Shown here one piece after another: positions 43,153-50,525 of a stretch of 61,553 bases of DNA. Source of the DNA: an uncultured Clostridia bacterium (GTDB taxonomy: Bacteria; Bacillota; Clostridia; Oscillospirales; Ruminococcaceae); NCBI GenBank assembly GCA_944382885.1, contig CALWNT010000079.1, positions 1 to 61,553 of the forward strand, written 5' to 3'. The notes beneath the pieces were generated by a model. It did not search any database and was not told the DNA's origin. It saw only the letters and a list, made by a program, of their open reading frames with translations. The first letter of the stretch is position 1. The number at the start of each line of letters is the position of its first letter. Made by a program: the position numbers and the translations under genes.

Positions 43153-43186
43153 AAAAACACGTGGGCCAAAAAGCCCACGTGTTTTT
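43153..43186. terminator. Terminator after the nitroreductase gene
   Basis: AAAAACACGTGGGC (43153-43166) / GCCCACGTGTTTTT (43173-43186), symmetric and able to serve both strands (the convergent DUF308 gene ends 51 bases further on). Confidence 0.9.
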
Positions 43187-43236
43187 CCTTTTAAACGAAT
43201 ACTTTTTAAAATTCAGTTTCTTCAAAAACCGAATGG

Positions 43237-43809
43237 CTATTCCGGCAACCGTTTTTGATAAGACTTTGAAACAGCGGCCAAATAACAAACGACAAAAATA
43301 TTTACAATTCCATCTGTGATTAAAACCAGATAGGTATAACGTTCCTTCGTCTGGGAAACAGAAAAGGGATCAAGAAGGATGACCATGGCGAGAATGGCAG
43401 TAGCCATGGCGATCATGAGAACGACCCACCATTTAGAGCTGTCCATACGAAGCAGATCCATGGAGAACTGAATTTTAAGGATACTGTCAAAGATGATGAG
43501 CAAAGCCAAAAGCTGGGTGAAAATTCGTTCAAATTCGATGGTGTTGCACACAGCGTAAAGCCCCAGTAAAACAGCGGCAATTCCAAAGGAAAATCCCATA
43601 TGTCCAGGGCGTTGATACTGTTTCCTGATAAAAAAGACGCCGGCGCTGATCACTCCCCAGATGATACAAAGAATTCCCAACGCATGGCAGAGATCCATCA
43701 GGGATAGCGCCGGAAAGAAAAGTAAAATGACTCCTACCGCAATATATCCCAAAGACAGGCAGAGCAGATTGAGACGAAGACTGGGCTGTCGATTTTGGTT
43801 CATTTTCAT
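43237..43809 (-). CDS. DUF308 (HdeD-like) membrane protein
   Basis: 190 residues, six predicted membrane segments arranged as pairs (LLCLSLGYIAVGVILLFFP; ALGILCIIWGVISAGVFFI; FGIAAVLLGLYAVC and others). DUF308/HdeD-type proteins are small inner-membrane proteins of unclear function, some linked to stress. The start codon is uncertain: AGAAGGG lies 13 bases from the ATG at 43809 and 4 from a TTG at 43818. A minus-strand leader with its own promoter and a terminator sits upstream. Confidence 0.75.
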   Translation of the reverse strand: MKMNQNRQPSLRLNLLCLSLGYIAVGVILLFFPALSLMDLCHALGILCIIWGVISAGVFFIRKQYQRPGHMGFSFGIAAVLLGLYAVCNTIEFERIFTQLLALLIIFDSILKIQFSMDLLRMDSSKWWVVLMIAMATAILAMVILLDPFSVSQTKERYTYLVLITDGIVNIFVVCYLAAVSKSYQKRLPE

Positions 43810-43841
43810 GATAAACAAGCTTCCCTTCTATTTTTTTGAAA

Positions 43842-43868
43842 GAAAAGACACCTTTTTACAAAGGTGTC
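43842..43868 (-). terminator. Terminator-like hairpin in front of the DUF308 gene
   Basis: On the minus strand GACACCTTT / AAAGGTGTC (43868-43860 and 43855-43847), four-base loop, then TTTTC. Lies between the leader promoter and the start codon, as in attenuators. Confidence 0.6.
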
Positions 43869-43959
43869 GAATAAAAGCATATAAATACTTGAGACTAAAA
43901 CCATAAGATAAATTGTAGTTTGAGTTGAAAATGATATTTTGAACTGAGGAAAAAGGTTT

Positions 43960-44120
43960 GTAAAGCAAAAAGAACGGAAAAAAGGTTGCATTCTTTTTCC
44001 AAAAGTAATATAATAAACTTGAGAAAACAGAATTTGCAGCATCCGGATGATGCCGACACATCATCCGGATTGCGTAGGTGACGAGTCCACCATACACAAC
44101 GGGCTATGCCTGTACTGCTT
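43960..44120 (-). ncRNA. Candidate structured leader/small RNA upstream of DUF308
   Basis: The minus-strand transcript from about 44119 can form a hairpin GTATGGTG/CACCTAC (about 44096-44075) and a strong ATCCGGATGATG / CATCATCCGGAT hairpin (about 44071-44040), with GCAG and CTGC able to close the whole. Ends in a hairpin-U tract near 43842. No known class recognised. Confidence 0.4.
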
Positions 44121-44125
44121 TTTAC

Positions 44126-44154
44126 ATTATACCTTATTTTTGCTTCGATTACAA
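44126..44154 (-). promoter_or_regulatory. Minus-strand promoter of the DUF308 leader
   Basis: TTGTAA (44154-44149), 17-base spacer, TATAAT (44131-44126). Confidence 0.6.
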
Positions 44155-44272
44155 TAGAATTTAGGAAATGGACGTTCTGCTCCGTTTCGATTCTCCGCAG
44201 AATTTTACAGCTATTGAAAAGGGGCAAAGAATGTAGGCCATTGTGTTGATTGCATATTAAATAGAAATATTT

Positions 44273-44308
44273 AGTGCTGTATGGTTTTAGGACGATAGCA
44301 GCATTTTT
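44273..44308 (+). terminator. Weak terminator-like hairpin
   Basis: AGTGCTG (44273-44279) / CAGCATT (44299-44305) with one G-T pair, followed by T residues. No gene ends here. Confidence 0.35.
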
Positions 44309-44496
44309 GTTTTTCTCGACACAGCTCGCAGGGAAGGGAACTGGTTTGTAAGGGATCCCCAATCTGTGCATAATGTTTTCTTCCTTTCCGAGGGCTGTGT
44401 GATGAAAAACAGAAGACTGCTTAAGAAAAGCTGACAGAACTGTACTCGCTTTCGAGCAAATCCCCCTTGGCACCTGCCAAGGGGGATTTTGTTTTT
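44309..44496 (+). ncRNA. Candidate rod-shaped small RNA ending in a strong terminator
   Basis: Three collinear stems are nested: GTTTTTC (44309-44315) / GAAAAAC (44404-44410), ACACAGC (44319-44325) / GCTGTGT (44394-44400), GGGAAGG (44331-44337) / CCTTTCC (44383-44389), with internal bubbles between, i.e. a long interrupted rod reminiscent of 6S RNA. It is followed by a terminator, AAATCCCCCTTGGCA (44458-44472) / TGCCAAGGGGGATTT (44475-44489) plus TTTTT. The next gene has its own promoter after the terminator, favouring an independent RNA. No promoter for the RNA itself was convincing. Confidence 0.45.
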
Positions 44497-44501
44497 CAGA
44501 G

Positions 44502-44530
44502 TTGTCCAGTCAAGGAAAAAGTGCTATACT
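44502..44530 (+). promoter_or_regulatory. Promoter of the B12-enzyme activation gene
   Basis: TTGTCC (44502-44507), 17-base spacer, TATACT (44525-44530), about 40 bases before the start codon. Confidence 0.6.
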
Positions 44531-44569
44531 TTTTAGAAAGAAATGATCGGATAAGAGGAGGAAAATGAA

Positions 44570-45256
44570 ATGAAACGTTGGATTATGGATGAATTTGACA
44601 TTCAGCTTTCCTTTGAAGAAGCAAATAAAAGAATGCATCTGGAAGAAGAGGAGGATATCGCCCTGATGCGTTCTCTGTGTGATAGAGCGGTGGAACTTGC
44701 GAAACCCAAGGCTATCTGCCGGGAATGTGCGGTTGACAGCATCCAAGGGGATCAGGTTATTTTATCCGGTACAACATTTGAGAGCCGCGTCATGGCCGAA
44801 AACCTCAAAAATACCCAAACGGTTTACGCTTATGCGGTTACTTGCGGACGAGAGGTAGACGATTGGAGCCATAAAGAAACAGATCCGGTAGTGGGTATCT
44901 GGCTGGATATGGTGAAAGAAATGATTTTGGGAAAAGCGATCGAGCAGTTTTTCACAAGGCTTGCCCATGAGCAGAATATCCAGGCGTATGCCACCATGAG
45001 TCCGGGATCGGGTAATTTGGACGTATGGCCCATTGGACAGCAGAAAAAGCTGTTTGCCCTGATCGGTGAGGTAGAACAGAATACCGGGCTCCGGCTGACA
45101 GAAAGCTGTCTGATGCTCCCGACCAAAAGCGTTTCCGGTATTCTCTATCCGTCGAAAGAGGGCTTCATCACCTGTATGCTGTGTACCCGCGCCCATTGTC
45201 CCAATCGGCGGGCACCTTATGATCCGTCCAAAAGAGAAGCGCTTTCTGAAGCATAA
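44570..45256 (+). CDS. Vitamin B12-dependent methionine synthase activation-domain protein
   Basis: 228 residues. Resembles the stand-alone MetH activation (AdoMet-binding) domain of Clostridia: an N-terminal helical part, VYAYAVTCGREVDDW near 85, MSPGSGNLDVWPIGQQKKLF near 143 in place of the usual SFNPGYGDWPL-like block, LPTKSVSGILYP near 184 and a C-terminal C-x2-C-x4-C cluster (CMLCTRAHCPNRRAPY). Expected to support reductive methylation of a cobalamin enzyme. GAGGAGG ribosome site; an ATG five bases earlier stops after two codons. The methionine synthase core is not in the window. Confidence 0.85.
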   Translation: MKRWIMDEFDIQLSFEEANKRMHLEEEEDIALMRSLCDRAVELAKPKAICRECAVDSIQGDQVILSGTTFESRVMAENLKNTQTVYAYAVTCGREVDDWSHKETDPVVGIWLDMVKEMILGKAIEQFFTRLAHEQNIQAYATMSPGSGNLDVWPIGQQKKLFALIGEVEQNTGLRLTESCLMLPTKSVSGILYPSKEGFITCMLCTRAHCPNRRAPYDPSKREALSEA

Positions 45257-45348
45257 AAAGCGCTGACGGCGGGGACAGATTTGCTTGATGAGAATCTGTC
45301 CGATAAAGATTCCCTCATACCATAGAAGGCAAGTTGCCAATAAATTCA

Positions 45349-45375
45349 CAGACGCCAATCAAAGATTGGCGTCTG
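45349..45375. terminator. Hairpin between convergent genes
   Basis: CAGACGCCAATC (45349-45360) / GATTGGCGTCTG (45364-45375), 12 perfect pairs with loop AAA. T tract weak on both strands, but the position between convergent genes fits a terminator. Confidence 0.55.
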
Positions 45376-45429
45376 TTGTGCTAAATGGAGTCTTTTTATA
45401 ATATTAGAACATATTAGCATTGAAGCAGT

Positions 45430-46581
45430 TTATATTCCGAACAATTCTTTTGCCTTTGCCATATTTGCGGCAATTTCCACCCCAAAGGGACACCGCTTTT
45501 CGCAGCTTTTACAGTTGATGCAGTCTCCTCCGGTATGCGCAAGAGCGGTATAGTGGGAACGAATAGAAGGTGGAATCTCTTTTTCATTTAATTTTGCAAT
45601 ATCCAGATATTTATTCACTGCAGCAATATCAATTCCAACGGGACATGGCTGGCAATGACTGCAATAGACGCATTTTCCGCGGAAATCGCTTTTTAAGGTA
45701 TGCATGACAGGCGTATAGTCCCGCTGAGCCTTATCCGTGTCCAAATAACTGACTGCATTGCGCACTTCCTCGCCAGTTTGGCATCCTAATAAGACACTGG
45801 CCACTGCTGGACGGGTCAGGGCATAATGAATACATTGAGGGACGCTCATCGGTTTTGCGAAGGGAGTGTGTTCCGGGGAAATCAGTTTTCCAGCCCCCAA
45901 GGTCTTCATCACTGTAATGCCCACACCCTTTTGTTCGCACAGACGGTAAAGCTGCGCCCGCTGAGGATCCAGTCCTCCAAATGCAGCGGGGCTAAAATTT
46001 CCGGTAAGCTGATCCAGTGCATTCACTTTGGCCGGATAGAGGTCAAAGGCAAGATTGATGCTGAACATCATTAGCTCCGGTACTCCAGTCTCCACTACTT
46101 TAGCCGCCGTAATAGGGTTATGGGAACTGAAACCAATATGTCGGATATCCCCGTTTTGCTTGAGTTTCAAAACATAGTCGATAAATCCGGTTTCAAATAC
46201 ACCTTTATAGTCCTCCTCGGAATCGATAAAGAACATCATCCCGAAATCGATGTAACCAAAGGAGTTCAGAAGCTGTTCAAAGTAGCGTTGGACTGTAGGA
46301 AGATCACGGCTGATATCATACTGCTGGTGGATATCGGTAGAACCGATATGCCCCTGAATCAGCATCCGCTCTCTTCTGGTGCCCAATGCTTTTCTGATAT
46401 TCTCCCGGACTTCTCGGCCAGGCATAAAAACATCCATGATGTTGATGCCTAAATCCAGTGCGGCATCTATCGTGTCCTGTATCTGCGCCAAGGGTTTCCC
46501 GTCGAGGTGTTCCCCGCCAAGACCGATGATACTACCCTGAAGGCCGGTTCTTCCAATTTGTCTGTACTCCATTTGCTTCAT
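45430..46581 (-). CDS. Aldo/keto reductase with C-terminal 4Fe-4S domain
   Basis: 383 residues. AKR barrel at 1-280: MEYRQIGRTGLQGSIIGLGG at the N-terminus, IMDVFMPGREVRENI near 50 (the usual catalytic Tyr position is occupied by other residues), SSHNPITAAKV near 153. The C-terminal ferredoxin part has CVYCSHCQPCPVGIDI (near 298) and CINCKSCEKRCPFGVEI (near 357), enough Cys for two clusters. Fe-S AKRs in anaerobes probably move electrons between ferredoxin and a carbonyl or alcohol. Minus strand, downstream of the polysaccharide operon but beyond its terminator. Confidence 0.9.
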   Translation of the reverse strand: MKQMEYRQIGRTGLQGSIIGLGGEHLDGKPLAQIQDTIDAALDLGINIMDVFMPGREVRENIRKALGTRRERMLIQGHIGSTDIHQQYDISRDLPTVQRYFEQLLNSFGYIDFGMMFFIDSEEDYKGVFETGFIDYVLKLKQNGDIRHIGFSSHNPITAAKVVETGVPELMMFSINLAFDLYPAKVNALDQLTGNFSPAAFGGLDPQRAQLYRLCEQKGVGITVMKTLGAGKLISPEHTPFAKPMSVPQCIHYALTRPAVASVLLGCQTGEEVRNAVSYLDTDKAQRDYTPVMHTLKSDFRGKCVYCSHCQPCPVGIDIAAVNKYLDIAKLNEKEIPPSIRSHYTALAHTGGDCINCKSCEKRCPFGVEIAANMAKAKELFGI

Positions 46582-46656
46582 CCTTTCTCTTTTTGAAGTC
46601 GATGGGTGGGATACATGCTAGATTAGTTTTATTATAGCAAAGGGTGAAAATAAAGC

Positions 46657-46684
46657 AAGACCGTTCCTCTCAGGAAACGGTCTT
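46657..46684 (-). terminator. Terminator of the polysaccharide operon
   Basis: On the minus strand AAGACCGTTTCCT / AGGAACGGTCTT followed by GCTTTATTTT. Closes the 11-gene transcript. Confidence 0.75.
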
Positions 46685-46721
46685 GGGACAAATCATTTTG
46701 TTTAAATCAGGATACGCTTTG

Positions 46722-47366
46722 CTATAACGATAATAGTTGTTGTAACTCAAATACTGATTCTGCTCCGGGATAAGGGATGATTTCCTCTTTGGAATGGAAA
46801 CCAAAACCGTAGGTAACACCGATAAAATCGATTCCGGCTTCACGAGCACCCACAGCGTCATAAAGACTATCTCCAATTAAGACTGCTTGTTTGGAAGATT
46901 CTTCCATGCGTTGTAGGGCAATTCGGATCGTATCCGCTTTTGTAAGGCTTTCTCCCTGATCAATGCCAACGACTGTGTCAAAATAATGGAATAACTCAAA
47001 GTTTTTCAGTACCTGTTTTGCAATATCTTCCCGCTTTAGCGTAGCTACGCCTATTTTTTTGCCGGAATTTTTTAGTGTTTCCAGTAACTTTTTCATACCC
47101 GGATAATGTTCTGCTTCCAAAATTCCTTTTATTTTTCCGTACTCTCTGTGAAAAGCGGCTGCTTTCTGGGCGGATGCTTCATCTACCCCAAAGATTTTTT
47201 GATAACTTTTTACCGGAGGAGGCCCTACAAATTCCTGAAGACGTGCTTCCGGCAAGGGAGGAAAGCCCATTTTCTGTTGTGCATACCGTACCGAGCCAAA
47301 AACCCCCTTGGAAGTGTCAAGCAAAGTGCCATCTAAATCGAATAAAATAGTATGGTAATGTTTCAT
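46722..47366 (-). CDS. HAD-family phosphatase (Gph-like)
   Basis: 214 residues from the ATG at 47366, nine bases after AGGAGG; the frame extends upstream into the previous gene. HAD motifs: I, ILFDLDGTLLD (nucleophile and acid/base Asp); II, GVATLKR; III/IV, Lys near 140 and IGDSLYDAVGAREAG. The cap domain is of the phosphoglycolate-phosphatase type (IGVTYGFG). Last gene of the polysaccharide operon, one base after the aldolase-like gene, so a phosphatase step in making the sugar precursor (a KdsC-like role) is a reasonable inference; general phosphoglycolate clean-up is the alternative. Confidence 0.85.
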   Translation of the reverse strand: MKHYHTILFDLDGTLLDTSKGVFGSVRYAQQKMGFPPLPEARLQEFVGPPPVKSYQKIFGVDEASAQKAAAFHREYGKIKGILEAEHYPGMKKLLETLKNSGKKIGVATLKREDIAKQVLKNFELFHYFDTVVGIDQGESLTKADTIRIALQRMEESSKQAVLIGDSLYDAVGAREAGIDFIGVTYGFGFHSKEEIIPYPGAESVFELQQLLSL

Positions 47367-47367
47367 G

Positions 47368-48954
47368 TCAGGGTTCCTCCTGATATAAAGACGGAGTGAC
47401 AAATAGCAGTTTTACAGCATTACCCAGTTCCCTTATTTGTGCAAAAATGGCATCATTTTTTTTCATTAGGGCTTCTCTTTCAACACGATTGATAAGGGAT
47501 TCGTCGGTATAGTTTGCCTGGTTGTGAATACTGAAGCCGTCAAATCCTGCTAAATAGATTTTTTTGACACCGCATTTTTTTAAAAACCGCAGGCACATCA
47601 TACCGGAATTGTCTGACTCTTCATGACTTTCGTCGATTAAATCAGAATAATTCACCACATTGCCGATATTTGTTTTTAAATTGGAAGTAACGACTACATT
47701 TATTTTTTTCCCAATTTCTTCTAAATTTTCCAGTTGCTGAAAACGTTTGAGATTGCTGACAAATACGCCGTCTACCTCGTAATATTTGGGAAGAAAGTTA
47801 ATGGAAATTACCAGTGGATGATGGGCTTCGATAAATTGTTCAATTTTTGACTGGCAGGTTAGAAGAGACTTACCAGGGGCAAGCACCAGTATTTCTTTTT
47901 CGTCCAGCCATTTTTTCGTTTGTTCAATGATCTCGTTATCTTCCACTTCACGGTCTTGGAATTTCTGATACAGATCATGTATCAGACGGCGATCAAACAA
48001 ATGTCGTTGCTCAGGAGACAAACGGGTTAAAATCGTATTGATAGATTTTACCGTCAGAGTTTGTTTGTTGAGCAAATAGCTGGAGTAATTCGGATGACAG
48101 CCATTTGCAGCTGCCAAATAGTAGGGAACTGAATATCCCCACGGAGTAACAGAAAAAATCTTATTCAGATGCTCGTCCACAATTTCTAAAAGGGGTGTAA
48201 TCTGATAACACTGGTGAATATTATCATTGATATACCGGGTAATCAGCTCTGTACACAGATTTCCGGCGCCACGCCCCATACCGAATACAGATGAGTCAAT
48301 GATTATATTTCTTCTGGTCTGAACTTCCAGCAGCTCTTGAGCATTAGAAAAAGATAACTGAAGATTGTTGTGAGAATGAAATCCTACTGCTACAGAATTG
48401 TCGAGATTGTGATCTACTAAATAAAACATCCGCAGTAAATCATTCTTATACATGGTACCTAAAGTGTCTACTAGATAAAAGGCATAAGGCTTGAGAAGGT
48501 TGATTTTTTCAATCAGTTGCAGTAAGTCCTGATCGGTATAGGCCATTGTCCCAACCGGTTGCATAAATACTTTGTAGCCCTTTTCTTTTAACTGTTGTCC
48601 TAGAATAAAAGCAGGTTCAATTTCTTGCTCATGAAAAGTGATACGAATTCCTCCCACAGAACTACCGTCATACGGGGAAATTTCCTCGTTGCTGATGTCT
48701 CCGTAGGCAATCATAGCCACATATAGGATAGAAGGATCTTTCTTTCCCAGATGGGGACGAATTGCTTCTACACTGTCAAATAGGGAAAGATCTTCATCTT
48801 TTTTTCCACTCATGAGAAAACCGCATTCTACAATATCTATTTTGGCATCTGTCAACTTTTCGATGATTTTTGTGATTGTGGACTTTCCGAAGTGAAACTC
48901 GTTGACATAACCTCCATCCCGAAGGGTGCAGTCTAGAATTTTGACATTATTCAT
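47368..48954 (-). CDS. HMGL-type pyruvate aldolase-like enzyme with extra C-terminal domain
   Basis: 528 residues. Residues 1 to about 320 are a DRE-TIM (HMGL-like) barrel: LDCTLRDGGYVNEFHF holds the LRDG metal/catalytic motif, GFHSHNNLQLS the metal-binding HxH, and GMGRGAGNLCTE the phosphate/lid region, closest in style to 4-hydroxy-2-oxovalerate aldolases, which join pyruvate and an aldehyde. Residues about 340-528 (LVLAPGKSLLTCQSKIEQFI, then IYLAGFDGFS) resemble the MptE-like/DUF115 fold found in some glycan enzymes. Overlaps the KdsB-like gene by 8 bases. Inference: makes a 2-keto-3-deoxy sugar acid from pyruvate for CMP activation. Confidence 0.8.
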   Translation of the reverse strand: MNNVKILDCTLRDGGYVNEFHFGKSTITKIIEKLTDAKIDIVECGFLMSGKKDEDLSLFDSVEAIRPHLGKKDPSILYVAMIAYGDISNEEISPYDGSSVGGIRITFHEQEIEPAFILGQQLKEKGYKVFMQPVGTMAYTDQDLLQLIEKINLLKPYAFYLVDTLGTMYKNDLLRMFYLVDHNLDNSVAVGFHSHNNLQLSFSNAQELLEVQTRRNIIIDSSVFGMGRGAGNLCTELITRYINDNIHQCYQITPLLEIVDEHLNKIFSVTPWGYSVPYYLAAANGCHPNYSSYLLNKQTLTVKSINTILTRLSPEQRHLFDRRLIHDLYQKFQDREVEDNEIIEQTKKWLDEKEILVLAPGKSLLTCQSKIEQFIEAHHPLVISINFLPKYYEVDGVFVSNLKRFQQLENLEEIGKKINVVVTSNLKTNIGNVVNYSDLIDESHEESDNSGMMCLRFLKKCGVKKIYLAGFDGFSIHNQANYTDESLINRVEREALMKKNDAIFAQIRELGNAVKLLFVTPSLYQEEP

Positions 48955-49696
48955 TGGACAATTCTCCGGTTTCTATTTTTTTCTGGATCACAGTTTTTAC
49001 AAATTCTAAATCTTTGGGGGTGTCAACAGATAGAGACTCTGAATCTACTGTATAGAATTGCATAGGCATTCCATTTTCCAGAAAGCGTAGATGATCGATA
49101 TCTTCAGCTTTTTCCAGACAACCCATTTCATGTTTAACAAAAAAATCCAAAGAAATTTTATTGAAACATTCAATTCCGACATATTTACGGTAGGAGAAAT
49201 TTAAAGATCCTCGCGGATATGGAACAGGGGTACGTGACATATATATAGCGCGGTTATCTTTATTTACAGCTATCTTGATATTGGCAAAGTCAATGGTCTG
49301 AGCAGGATCAGTTAAGATTCGCATTGCTCCGCCAAAATAAAAGCCGTCTTTTTTCTCCGTCGGAAGTAACTTTTCAATAGAGCGGGGATCGATCAGCGGT
49401 TCATCTCCATTTACACAGATATAATAGTCAGCTTGAATTCTGTCTGATACCTCCTGTACTCTGGAAATATGATCTGGATGATGGTCAGAAGTCATAATAT
49501 ACTTCATATGAAAAGAATCGCAGATCGATGCAATTCTTTGATCATCGGTAGCAATATAGATTTCAGCTATTCCAGTAACTTTTGCTACTTGACGGTAAAC
49601 CCACCAAATCATCGGTTTACCACAAATATCTGCCAAGGGTTTCCCTGGCATTCTGGTGGACTGAAATCTTGCAGGAATGACGCCAACTATTTTCAT
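48947..49696 (-). CDS. KdsB-like CMP-sugar synthetase (cytidylyltransferase)
   Basis: 249 residues from the ATG at 49696 (eight bases after GGAAGG; an in-frame GTG nine bases earlier overlaps the site). Nucleotidyltransferase fold with VIPARFQSTRMPGKPLADI (CTP binding, residues about 5-23), GKPMIWWVYRQ, VNGDEPLI in the QGDEPx position, and RFLENG...DTPKDLE near the C-terminus, all characteristic of KdsB, which makes CMP-Kdo. True Kdo is a Gram-negative sugar, so a related ulosonic acid is more likely here. Sits between the acetyltransferase and the aldolase-like gene. Confidence 0.85.
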   Translation of the reverse strand: MKIVGVIPARFQSTRMPGKPLADICGKPMIWWVYRQVAKVTGIAEIYIATDDQRIASICDSFHMKYIMTSDHHPDHISRVQEVSDRIQADYYICVNGDEPLIDPRSIEKLLPTEKKDGFYFGGAMRILTDPAQTIDFANIKIAVNKDNRAIYMSRTPVPYPRGSLNFSYRKYVGIECFNKISLDFFVKHEMGCLEKAEDIDHLRFLENGMPMQFYTVDSESLSVDTPKDLEFVKTVIQKKIETGELSNE

Positions 49697-49720
49697 ACTA
49701 ATCACCTTCCCCAGTAATTA

Positions 49721-50524
49721 CTAAATGTATTTATATTCTGACTTTGTGCCATCTGTATTTATTTTGAAAACTTTTCCGGTTTTTTGATTAAAATAGAACT
49801 TTTCACATTCATATTTCTTAAAACCATTCGCAATTCTATCTTCCAGCTCTCCACAAATCTCGCTTGGTTTAGTAACATCCAACCCCTTTAATATATTTGG
49901 ACCATATTCCCACCATTTTATTTTTAATAGTCGTTCTATCGTTTTGTCATCAAATCTTTTTCGGATTAACTTAGCAGGATTGCCTGCTACAATTGAATAG
50001 GGTTCTACATTTTTAGTAACCACTGATCCTGCACCAATAACGGCTCCGTCTCCGATCGTAACACCAGATAAAATGGTGGCTCTAGCCCCTATCCATACAT
50101 CATTGCCGATTATTAAGATAGGAGGTTTTTTAGAATTTATTTTTTGAACGGCATTGCGAATATTTTGTTTATACTCCACGTTGTCCATATAATGGAAGTC
50201 ATGAAAATTTTTGTGCCATTCCATATCAATCATATAAAGCATAGAATGAGTCGATAGAAAATCAACATAGTGGTTAGCATTCCAAGCAGTTACTTCATGT
50301 GCGATTGAACAACATCGTCCAATAGAAGTTACATTACGCAACTTAACATTTTCATTTATATATGTGAAAGCCCCTATAGATTTAGCTTGATACATACCGG
50401 AACATAGTTTTACGGGAGTTTCTATTGTCATATTAATACCTGAGAGTGTAATCGACGGAGCGGTAATCGTAATACCATTGCCATTTTGAGTAAGAAACTT
50501 ATTTTCCCTCAACAATTTAAACAT
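49721..50524 (-). CDS. Hexapeptide-repeat O-acetyltransferase (CatB/XAT-like)
   Basis: 267 residues. Left-handed beta-helix signature: [20 protein letters not shown] then [20 protein letters not shown] (residues about 140-180), and [12 protein letters not shown] at the end of the helix; KIKWWEYG follows. This is the xenobiotic-acetyltransferase pattern, but the position inside a polysaccharide operon points to acetylation of a sugar. Two bases after the glycosyltransferase stop. Acetyl-CoA donor expected. Confidence 0.85.
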   Translation of the reverse strand: MFKLLRENKFLTQNGNGITITAPSITLSGINMTIETPVKLCSGMYQAKSIGAFTYINENVKLRNVTSIGRCCSIAHEVTAWNANHYVDFLSTHSMLYMIDMEWHKNFHDFHYMDNVEYKQNIRNAVQKINSKKPPILIIGNDVWIGARATILSGVTIGDGAVIGAGSVVTKNVEPYSIVAGNPAKLIRKRFDDKTIERLLKIKWWEYGPNILKGLDVTKPSEICGELEDRIANGFKKYECEKFYFNQKTGKVFKINTDGTKSEYKYI

Positions 50525-50525
50525 C

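Noticed and set aside
43895..44473. 192-codon minus-strand open frame
   Set aside because: No ribosome site, no family resemblance, overlaps predicted promoter and hairpins; composition looks non-coding.
44309..44496. Cobalamin or SAM riboswitch before the B12-enzyme activation gene
   Set aside because: No B12-box or S-box core, and the gene has its own promoter after the terminator.
48947..49696. Calling the synthetase true KdsB and the sugar true Kdo
   Set aside because: No KdsA or lipid A context and a Gram-positive style genome; only the family resemblance is supported.
49721..50524. Chloramphenicol-resistance reading of the CatB-like acetyltransferase
   Set aside because: The hexapeptide family also serves glycan O-acetylation and the gene is embedded in a polysaccharide operon with 2-21 base spacing.
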